Part shown: positions 13,301 through 25,300 of the stretch, one piece after another
How positions within the stretch are numbered: position 1 is the stretch's first letter
How the letters are laid out: each line of letters opens with the position of its first letter
Notes under the pieces: model-generated
Told to the model about the DNA's origin: nothing
Databases searched by the model: none
Seen by the model: only the letters and a program-made list of their open reading frames with translations
Position numbers and translations under genes: made by a program
Assembly: GCF_028389875.1 (NCBI RefSeq)
Contig: NC_084668.1
Coordinates: 22,807,493 to 22,871,492, forward strand
Origin: Rhea pennata
Taxonomy: Eukaryota > Chordata > Aves > Rheiformes > Rheidae
Length of the DNA stretch: 64,000 nucleotides
Direction of reading: 5' to 3'

Positions 13301-16300
13301 CTCCACCATCCTCTCTGTTTTATAACCAAGGTGAATAGAAGTTTCCTGTAACACTGTTTTTTCTTCCTCCCATTCACGACAAAGTCAGCTGCAAATTTCC
13401 TTATATTGTGCATCAGATATTAGTAACTCCGTTGAGAAGGTTTTTTTACCTCCTGAAAAAACAATCTGAAAGTAAGCACAGCCCTGAAGACCCAACTGGG
13501 GGACAATCTCATGATCAATTCTTGACCAGATACTCTCTCCTAAAATACTGGAGACTTTAGATAGAGGGTTACTTCAGAAAAGAATCTGGAGAAATACAGC
13601 AGTGCTGTATATACATAACTAAGTGACCTGTCTCTGAGAGCTCATCAGGTTGTGGATCAAAATTTATTCCCATCTTTATTCATCAGGTCTGTGACCATCA
13701 TGAGATCAGATCTCTACCACGGTTGAGGGCATGCAGCTAGGCTTTGAACCCAGTCAGTCACTTGGGAAAGGTTAAGCTACTTACCCTGACTCGTTAGGGT
13801 GTAGGTTCATTTTTTTTAAATGTAGAATAGGAGCTCTGTGGAAGGTCAATTTAAAACAAAGATACAGCTTGACCTAGATGGTTATTTTATGATGCTTTGT
13901 ATTAAAAAGTAGTGACTTAATTTTTATGGATGGGGGGGCAGTTATAAAATTATGTTACAAATCAACATAGAATTTTTTTGTAGCCATAGTGTAATCATAC
14001 TTGACTCTAGCTTCTTTTCATGTACTTACTAAAGGCATTTTTTATGTTATTAAATACAGAGTAGAAACAACTGTGCTATAAAGCTATTTAAGAGGTAAGA
14101 GATGCTTCCATCATCTCATATACAAGACAAATGTTCAATTCACTGATCTGATCAGTTGAAGGATTTGCATAAGAATGGAGATCTCAAGCAAAAACACCAA
14201 ATGAATGGATCCTTAATCAAAAATGCTAACCCATGACTAATGCTTCCTGTGAGGAAAACACAAAAGTTTCTCTCTTCTTTTTCAAAAGAGACACTTAGGA
14301 TCCTTCCCCTATGTAGCATTATTTCTCCAGCTTTTCATGTGACACAGGGCTTGCCTTTCCTTTTATGTGTCTGAAGCAAAGCATCTGTTTTGGGATGAAG
14401 GTGCACTGCTAACATTGTAATAGTTTTCATGCATGACCATAGCACACCACTTACATTCTCCCAGTCTCTGTTCCTGTACCCACAAAGCAGAGTACTTTCA
14501 CATAGTGGTGGTCAGAACTGGTTTACAGAACAGTAAGAACTGTGCTGTATATAGTCTCTTGGAGGTATGTACATAAAGAAATCCAAGCTCCCTTGATACA
14601 TACATAACCTTCCAATAAAACCTGCCTGCCTATAGCTTCTGTTTTTAGAAAAAGGTGTTAAGTGGATTAGGTGTCTCAGGGAATTAAGAATGCAATATAG
14701 GACTTGTGCTTTCCTTGCCATTAAAACCTGAAGCAATATGACAAAGTGTATCAGCCAAATTTGGAATAATACAATTTCTAGTCAGTAGATCATGCGCCAT
14801 TATTTACTGTCTTTGATTTTGGCCCTTTGAAGAGATAATTGTCTGGTAGCTGTATGGAGACATATGAGACAAGGGGTGAGAAAATTTAATCTGCCTGAGA
14901 CTAATTACAAAAAGTCAGTCTGAATGCATTTGAAAACAAGCCTACCTCCTTGTCAGCACACATGGTCCCATCAAGACTAAAGCTGAATAGTGTAAGGAAT
15001 ATATTGTAATGGCACTACCAACATTTTTAGCGGTCCAGAAGCAATCAGAAACTCAGGGAATTTCTAATTCTCTATCAAAGCAACCTTTCTTGAGGCACTG
15101 GTCTAGCATCAAAATTTGAAGAAAATACAGAAGACGAGAATGCAACTTTTGTATTTAAAAATCTGACACTACATACCATAGAACTTTCAAAATAGGAAAG
15201 ACACTGTTTCCAGCACCACAACCAACCTAGAATCGAGAGAGAAACAAAAAGTTAAAACAAATAAGTGAATAAAACCCTGTACTTTAGGACTTTTATCTTA
15301 AGCTAGTTGGTAGGCAGGAACCATAAGACTTGAAGATATGTTGGATAGAAAAAGAATAAATTGCTTACAAAAAACTCCCTTACCACTTCTCCTATCACCA
15401 GGTTTCTCCTTAGTATCTTTCCAATGCTAAGAAAGAACACAACTCTCAGAAACAACTGCATAGGAAAATGCAATATTCTTGGGTAATTTCACCATTTGGG
15501 AAGAATGTGTTGACTACAGAGAACAAAGCATTTTAACAGCGAATTTTCTTTAGGAAATTAGAAACTCAATTTCAAGTGACTTTCAATGGAATCTGGCCAT
15601 CTAGCCCCAGATCCTACTCTGGGAGAAACTTTCAAGAAGAAACAAAGCCCAGACCCTAGGTTCTTCTGAAAAGTATTGCCTTAAGTGAACATAGTACTTT
15701 AACTTCTGAACATTTACTTTCTTGATAGTTATTTTAGCATCTTTATCCATCCATACTTTTGAGCAATTACGTAGAGTGGTAAATCATGGGTGGAATGTTT
15801 GCAGTGCATTACCTCTAATACTCTGTAAGCAGCACCACTACCAGGGAAGGATTCTAGCTTGCCAAGTTGTTCTCTACAGTTTTCATCCTGAGAATTGTCA
15901 GTAACAGATTTTGCTTGGTTTTTGTTACATATTTGTCCTAATACAGAAGTAGAGTCTTCCCCATAATTACTCTTCCAGTATTCTTTTCCTTCCTCAAACA
16001 TTCCATGAAAATCCTGGTGAGGAAAACTGCTGGTACTCTTAATGAGTTCTGAAGATTTTTCCTCTGTTTTCAACTGTTCTCTCTTCTCTTCTGGAAGAAT
16101 TTCTGGGAACTCCAGAAACAGCCAATTGCGATCCTTAAAAAAGTTATTTTTATGAGTCTTATAAAATTCATTCCAATAATTACTGGCTTCTCTCTCATAC
16201 TTGTCTGAAATAAAAACAAAACAAAAACAAAAACTGGGTGAACATGAGCTTAACTGCATAATAATGTAAAACAACACAGAATTAGGACCCCAAATCTACC

Positions 16301-19300
16301 ATTTAAGAAATATGCTTCCTATATTGTGCATCTTTAAATAAAACACACAGATTCTGGTTCTCAATTTGGTTTCACAAGAAACTCCATGACAGTTTAATTA
16401 GATTTTATGTCACTTAGGATGAGACAGACAAACTTTCTGCATCATCAATTTTTTCTTTTATACAGTGACATAATTTGGCAGCATCACTAAAATATGGAGT
16501 CATGAGCTTCTTGGACAAATTTTCACATCCCAAATTATAAAACCAATGCCTCTTCTCAATTAAATATTTTCCACACCTTTTCCCATTTAAGAAATACTGA
16601 ATGGATACTAATTCCATGATTTATGAAACTCTGAACAATTGAAAATTTATCGGCAGTGACCGTCATCTCTCTAGAAAATATCAATTAGAAATCCAGTTCC
16701 ATGAATTGATCAATGCTATTGCATAGCCAATAGAAAAAAATCATTCATACCCATTCAACAATGCAGTTTTGACAGAAAATAACATTCAGGAGCAATAGAA
16801 TGGTTTTCTTGCTTTGAAAACACTTCACAAAGTTTTACAATAGACCTTTCTGTAAAATTATGTCATAAAACATATTCCTATGGAATCAAAGCACAGCACT
16901 GGGAAGGACTTGACCAAGTTGGAAAATTCACAGTCCTTTCACACAGAAGTTTAACTTGTTCTTAAACTCCTCCACTGATGTAGCTTAGACAACTTTCTTC
17001 ATCATCTATACTGTTAGAAACTTTTTTCACTACCCAATCTGAAATTTCTTTATTACAATTCAGTTCCAGTAATTCTTGTCCCATTAACAAAGGAGGCAGA
17101 GAACAGATTAATGCTTTCTCTTGGTAAAGCTATTTATTTATTTGAAGCCTTTTACTATGCCTCCCCTAAACAATCTCTTTTCTAGATTTTATAAGTCTTT
17201 TTTTCCACAAAAGTCATGATTTTTAGCCTGTTAATCATTTTAACTTTTTCTTCTCTGCACTCTAATTGATCTACTTCTTTTTGGTGCTTTACATCAGGAA
17301 AAGACCTTACCAACACAATGCAAAAGCAGTATTGTACGAGTCTTACAGGCTGTAATCCTTTTTATACATCTTGGCTTGCCATTTTGTAACAGCATGACAC
17401 TGCTGATTCAGCTGGTGATTCAGCACAACCCTCAGATCTTCTTCTGCAAAATTACTACCTAATCAATTGTTCCAGAACCCAGTATTTTTTCCAGGAGATT
17501 ACTCCTATCCGAAGTATTTTGCACTTATCTTCAGCAAATTTAACTCCATTTCTTTGAGATCATTATTCCAATTTGTCAAGATCTTTCTCAGTTCGAATAC
17601 TCTCTTTCATCATATTTGAAACACGTCCTCACTTGTTATCATCTTCAAGTTTCCCGTTCTTGAAATCACTAATGGAAACACCAAGCAGTACTGGAGGCAG
17701 AACAAAATGGTGCTCTGCCCAGTACAAACTCCCATTCTGAAAGGAACTCTCTAAGTGTTCATTCACCCAGAAGCAGTTTCATTAGATCCTTCTCATCTAA
17801 CTTGCTTAGGAGATGCTTATGAGACATAAAACACAGTCGAAAGCCTAATTAAGGACAAGTTTTAGGACATCTGCTGTTTTTTCCTTATCTCCAGGGCTCA
17901 CAACCTTCTCCAAGAATGAAATTAGTCTGATTTTGTATCACTTATTCTTGAAAAATATTTGTTGGCCAGTATTCCTCTCCTTGTTCTTCCAGACCCAAGT
18001 GTCTGCAAGCACTTGATTATTTCTTCCAGTATTTTTCCAGGAATTAAAACTGTAAACCTCTGACTCTTCTCTCCCCACCTTCTTTTTTAAAAAAGTAAAA
18101 TTTCTTTCCTGCTTTTCTGGTCATCCATATACTCTATGGATGTGCTCTGTAACCTGTTCCTTTTCAGTACTAGAACAAGTAGTCTTCTTACTAGTACTAA
18201 TTGTGCTAGCCACTAGACTGCAGCTAATCCTTTCAAAGGAAGGCTGATAAAAAAAGATAAGAATTTCAGCTTTTTCAACATCTCTTTTTTGATGATATTT
18301 CCTTCTTTATCTCTTCTGCTAAGTACTGAACCAAATCTTTTTCTTGTTTTTCCCTCATTCTGAAAGCATTTACAGAATTGTCTCTTGTTACCCTTGACAT
18401 CTCTTGCTAACGTTACATCATATAACGCATTTTTTTCAATTCTGTCCCTACCCACTCACATTACCTGTTTATTTACTTTCTACAATATAGTACTGAGTAC
18501 ATACGTGGTGCACTTCACCTACTACACTTGTTTAAATCTTAACATACTATTTCCTAAATTGTTACAGCTTTTTAAAGATAAACAAAGCTAAGAATATTAT
18601 TAGACACACAGACAAGAAGTGGGAAGCAGTAAGGAGGTGGCAGAATGCCTTGTCCTAAAAATCTGCATAATTTTAAAAATTTAACATTCAATACATCCAA
18701 TTGTATTATTAAAGGACAAAACTCAGCCATGTTGAATTGTACAGTTTTTTTTTTACAATTTAAGTGCAGCATTAACTGATGTCTTATATATCTGATTTCA
18801 ATAGTCTTAAATTGCACATTCATAGAGATTGCTCAACTCAAAGATAAAAACAAATCTTCTACTCAAAAGACTCATAAATCATCGCCATCCTTTGTTATAG
18901 TTACTATTTTTCTACAGGTTTGCTCAGAACCTCTGTGTTTAAATTCCCAGCAAGTTTTCTAGATTTCAGAATGTATTTAATAAAGGAAAGTAATGACTAA
19001 AGTCAACCTTTCAAATTGTATTAGTATGGTATTAATCGGTTCAAGTGAAACGACACTATACTTTCCACTCCTGCTCCACCGTGTAATAGCCACTCATGCA
19101 ATATTCATATAAATTTTTTTTCACAGATGTTACTGAAACCATAATTATTGTATCAACTCTACTAACAGTTATTTTCTGAATTTATTATAAGATAACACTA
19201 AATATTACTTGTCGAATTCAACAACTCTGTACTCTTAACTTTATTTTGTTAATCTCTGAAAGTTTCCTAAAACAGAGTGGGCAGTCATCCTCTCAGCTTA

Positions 19301-22300
19301 CCTGAGATTTGTTGAGGGAGAGGGGAGGTTTGCTCATTTTATTTTAAATAGCTGCCCGACTACTGTATTATCTAAAGATCATAAAATCATAGAACAAATG
19401 AATGTGTAAGCTTCTGAAACAAAAACAATCTTTTACTCGGTCAATTTGCTTCTTTCTTCTTAATAGAATCTGTTACGACATGTATCTGATACTACAGCAT
19501 TGGTCATGTCTGAGAAGAAACTGGACACACTAAGTATATCAAATATGTAAAACTAATACCAAAAGTTCATTAAGTTTTACTTCTCCTGTTTTACTGAGGC
19601 TCACCAGAACTATTCTGTTTTAGTGATATCATAATATTATAGAAATATGTCTTTTCTTTCCCCTCTTTTTGTAATTTCCAAGGCCCCAAAATAACCTGCT
19701 CATTAGCTTCAGTCTAGTTCATTGTTAACACAAATAGACCAAAATGTACTTCCAATAGCAGAACAGAGCTGAAGCTTTTTGAAGGAACAGTATCAGCAAT
19801 GCTTACCTATTCAAGTTTTAAACAGAGAGGCATTCATGGGAAATGTCTTTGGATTCTTGTATTTCTTGGCAATAGGCAAATGCCCGATTTTTTCATTTCT
19901 AAGAAGCACAAACTACGTTCTAATTGGTTAAACAGCTTACTTTTCAACCATGAGCTCATTTTCAACAGTTTCATACAAAAACAATGAAAATATTATATGT
20001 CAATTTGAAAAACAAATGATATCCTCCCGGATTTAGACAATGAATGTGTGAAGCAAGAACAGAAAAGGGCAGGATGACAGGAAAGTCCAGAATAGGGTCA
20101 GTTTCAACTTAGTATGCAAAGACTCCTTCCCATCAACTATCATCAAAAACGAATGCCTATTCTCTTTATTAAAACACAAAAAAGTAAGCACTGGAAAAAA
20201 AGAGGCCTCAGTTCCAGAGCATTCAAAGTGATAAAGGGCATACAATCTAATATACATTCACAGGTAATTCAAATACAGTCCAGCATGCACCCTAGTTGTA
20301 TTAATTAAACTGAGAATAAGGTCATAAAAACACTATCTAATTCGACAGCTTCAAGACACACTAAGTTAACTGACACCCAGACCACACACACAATAATTGT
20401 TTTCAGAATATCTACCTAAGAACAGAACAAAATAAAATGCAGTCTTCTATGTTACAATCAACTTAGCATTCCAGCTTTGGCATACAAAAACTATCAAAAA
20501 GTTTGGTCTGGAGTTTAATTTGCCAGTTTGAACATAAAGCTATCATTCTTCAGAAATGAAGACTACATAAGCTTTCCCTCTAAAGACAAGCATGAAATTC
20601 CTTCATCCTTTATAGAGTAGACTCTGCATGATGCATGGGAACACCTTCCACATGAAGTGAGCACATTGCTTCCTGAAGCACTTCCAGCTGCCCAAGGCAC
20701 GAAGCTGGAACCAGTAACATAACTGAAATACAGTGCTATGTAGAAACTCCAGCCCTCTAAACAATGCACAAATCATTACAAAGGATTTGAATATTGTACA
20801 TGGGAACTTTAGACTTCAGTACTCCAGCTGGCTGCGAATTCATTCCATTCTGTGAAGGTAACAGTCTGTGTGGTGGAAGTTTTACCCTGAAGCACCGCAA
20901 AAGGAGTGACAGAACTGGCAATTGCAACATGATGAATTCACCGTTTTACGTAAAACCTGCAGCCCCAGAAAAAAGGCAAAATTGCTCCAATAAGTAACTG
21001 AACTGTGAGCAAAATGCACTTTGGGACAATCTTTTGAGGCAACAAATGAAAACAAACAAAAGATAGATTTAGTAAGGAAAATTTTAAAATGAAAGGAATA
21101 TTCTTGAATTCTTTAAGCATCTGTAATGTTTTAATACATGGTATTAAAATAGTAGTTTTAAAGTTATTACGCAATTTGTTACCTTGGTCTTCCAGTCGGA
21201 CTTTCACAAGTGAGTTTTCTGCTGCTTTGTTCTTGGCACGCTCTTCCTCTTCTTGCGACCACTGCACGTGATCCCTGCAAAATGGTAGTTGAAGAATCTG
21301 CCTTTAAACATGATTTTGCATAATATTTTGGGAGAGAAAGGGGCAGTCACAAATTAGCTACATTGTTTATTCCAGTATTACAGAAATATATTTTGATGCA
21401 AGAGGCTCATTCATTTGTACCCAAAGAAATCTGGAACTCCAGCAGCTCTGGATTTTTTTTCCCCCTCCCCACACTTTCCTCTAAGCCACTATCCTGACAG
21501 ATAGTACTATGCTCTCTCCTAGGCAATGATCTTAGCAGCTGATTATTTTCATTAACTCTGTTGCACACTATCTTTTTGATCTTTCTGTGAGATACTCTCT
21601 AGACTTCCCTTTGCTCAATAATTTGCCACATTAATGGTGACAAAAGTTGTAGTGTTGCTTCCTGGTCTTATCATGCCAGCCTTCATTTACCTAAGCTACC
21701 CTGTATGAAACAAATTCCTTTTCTTCAAGTAATGTACTACGTATTACATTCCAGCAAAAACAGTGCATCATCTAAGCTTTTCCACTATGAGCTGACAGCT
21801 ACATCATTTGGCACCTGATAACCTGAAATGTGTCAAACAGAATCGTTCTTCCTAGGAACCCACTCAACAGTTTCATGGTAAGCAAGGGTTTAGGGAGATG
21901 CTTTGCAGTATGCTTGTTTATATTATATTTCAATGGAATCAGCATCTTGGGAAACAGTGCTAGAGTATAAACAGTGTAAAAGTTTCAGTGTGTTATACAT
22001 AAAAATTAATTACACAATAAAACTCAAGTGAGATGATTAAGAAAAACTTTCCAGCCATAAATGCACTGAACTGGTAGGCACTTCTTTCTTAAGAATGGAA
22101 TTAACATACAGGACATAGGGTTTATAGGAGTGTATTTCAAATGTCCCATTCAACTTGTATTTGACTTTGATATAGACCTATCAGCAAAGACCCTGATGCA
22201 AGAAGCCTCTCATACTACTACTGTTTATGATGGGAGGAACAAAGGTCAGTTAGCTAAGTAATCAGCTGTTCACGAAACAGGGAACATACTCTATCTATTC

Positions 22301-25300
22301 AAGCAGAATTTAGTGGAATTGCTGGAACAAGATTTTACCTATTCAGGGAACAGAGACAGGAAACACTTAAAAGGGGAGAATAAAACATCTGTAAGAAAAG
22401 ACAAGCAGCATTATGATGGTTCCAGAATCCATGTTATTTATATTTGCATGAAGTGGTTCACCTAATGTTACACTAATCCATTAAATGTACACAGAACCAA
22501 ACCACGACCTGACCCTGACGACTCAGCTTCTGCATTCCCTGCAGATTCTGTGTTTGAATCAGGCCACAGTGGGGACAGCCCAAAAATGTCCTGGCAGCTT
22601 TTCAAAATAAAGAAGCTGTTCCACTAAACCTTTCAATCTAAAGACAATTTTAGAAGTACTATTAAATTAGGCAATAGAATTTAAGTGATCTAAACCTACT
22701 GAAATCAGTTAACTGAAAGCCTACGACTAAAATTCCATTGCTTACAGTGGGAGAATGAAGAACGCATCAACTTGAAAGGGGCTGACTGTCTCTACAATCT
22801 GTCTAGCATCCTCCTGTCCTATACTTGATGACATATAGGTAGTTTAGGCCTTGAGTGTTCCTCTTTGTTAACTGTGGGAGACTAACTGGCATGTATTTGT
22901 CTGCTTGCCTCAGACTTCCTCATGTTTGCCTCAGATTTCCTCATGTCTACTGAAAGATTTCTCACTGTTATCCCCTACAGGTTGCCTCTCCCCTTTCCAT
23001 ATTTGTTCATATAAAAAGTATTCCTGTTCAGTCTCAAAGATGTCTCTGAAAGATGTACTGTAGTAGAACAAAACTGAACCACTGAGGCATTACCAGCCAG
23101 CCAGCCTCTTGGAAAGACTTGCTTCCCTCATTGCTTTTTTTGGCCTTGCCTAGTCTAGCAAGCTAAAACCAAGGACTATTCAGATGGCAATAGTAACTGT
23201 CAGAAGAGCTGACTGTATGGCTCACTTGTATGATTCATCAATTTTAACACATATGTGTGTTAGACCCCTTATGTACTCAACATACAGTATTGTATGTGTC
23301 TGAGGTTCTCCGTCTTCATTGACGGTTCTTTTTTCCTTTTGTCTCTCCTTTTTTTCCCCTCAAGCTGAAGAAATCGCTTGTCTCTTTTCCTAGAACCATC
23401 TGTATGAAAGACATCATACACAACAATGGGACAGCAGCAGCAACACGTCTTGACCAAAATCTGTGAGAAACTGGAAACAGTATAGCTCTCATGTAAACTA
23501 TTTAACTAGTTTCAATATTTAAAATGAAAGAGCTCCTTCAGCATTGTAAGCTAGCATAAACACAGAATATAGAATACTTTTAAGTACAGGAGTGTTTAAA
23601 TTCAGAAGTGTTTTAAGCTGAACTTCAACAGTGGCAAGGCAAGGTCTCCATTTTAACCACATCAGGAACAGTAAACACGAGTAAATCTGATGAAAGATCA
23701 GGCAATGCTACTTTCAGTTCAGCTTGCTCAACTTCAACAATCCTTTTTCCATTAACTTATTTGACAACATAGGGTCTAATTGTCTCTGAACCTCTAACAT
23801 GTGAAAACTAATCTAATTACTAACATGAATGGAAGATGAAGATTTTTGCTCTAATGTTCAGCATTATTCAGTACTCCTCTCTCTAAATAACAGAAAAGTA
23901 CCACAGCAAATATCTAAAGCATTACTGCATAAATTTAATTTGCTTAGTATTCTTCGCACCAATGGTGACAGCTCTTGTCTCCCTGTCAATTCACATAAAC
24001 AAGCAAAAAGATGGGTGCCATTTTATAAACTTCCTAACAAGAAGAATGGAAAGCAAGAGGACATACGAATCCTTATACATAATTCTGGGGAAGATCTGTC
24101 CTTTATGCCCACTCTATATGATCTATTCAGCTTAATCACTGCTCATCTTGATACCCCTTATCTCCCTAAGGAGAACCCTGCTGATCCAGCCAGCTTCAGA
24201 TCCAAGTAGTCGTCCTCCCTTTCCCCCCCAAAAAAATGATTTCACAGCCAGGTTCTTGATTTATCAGACTTTCGTGGAATCCATGCAATCTCGACGCCAA
24301 CTCCCTCTGTTGCATCTGTTCTCCCTTGGGTGCCATAGGGATTCATACACAGATCCACTGCCTGAACACCATTCTTCCTAACAGGTCTTTGCACCTCCCA
24401 TCCTCACACCTATCTTCACAACCAACCACAAGTATCATAGTTTGAGAACTCTGTATTAGACTGCCATTGAAAGCAAGAAAAACTGAAGCTATACATGATC
24501 AACTATTTGGAAGGAAATTAAAAAAATGAAACAAGACTGAGTCTTGCCTAGGCACAATGTTACAGAAAAGGAGTGTCTTTTTTCTTAAAATTTATTCCAA
24601 CCTAGATAGACTATATAGCCTACATTTGAATTATCTTTCACACAAACAAAGGATTTTTTTCACCTAACAGGACGAACTGAGTTTGGAGGATGCTTAGAAA
24701 CTATACTACATATAGATTTACAGAATAAAATAGAGACTTTACACTCAAAATAATTACCAGCCAGCTTCCTTGAACTCAGAGAAGTATAGAAAACTCCAAA
24801 TTTGGCCTTGAGGTGGTATGTGTACCATGGCTTGTGGACCTCTATAGTTCAGAAAAGAATGATAATATATAGGAATCACAGAATGTTTGAGGTTGGAAGG
24901 GACCTCTGGAGATCATCTAGTCCAACCTCCCTGCTCAAGCAGGGTCACGTAGAGCATGTTAGACAGGGTTGCATCCAGGCAGGCTTTGAATATCTCCAGA
25001 GAAGGAGACTCCACAACCTCTCTGGGCAACCTGTTCCAGTGCTCTGTCACTCTCTCAGTAAAGAGATTCTCGTCATATTCAGGTGGAACTTCCTGTGCTT
25101 CAGTTTGTGCCTGTTGCCTCTTGTCCTATTGCTGGGCACCACTGAAAAGAGTCTGGCCCCATCCTCTTGACACCTCCATTCAGATACTTATACATATTGA
25201 TAAGATCCCCCCTCAGTGTTCTCTTCTCTTCTCCAGGCTGAACAGGCCCAGCTCTTGCAGCCTTTCCTCATATGAGATTCTCCAGTCCCCTAATCATCTC

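Noticed and set aside
23829-24209. 126-codon plus-strand ORF
   Set aside because: No recognisable domain, no splice or promoter context, opposite strand inside a METTL8 intron; treated as chance.
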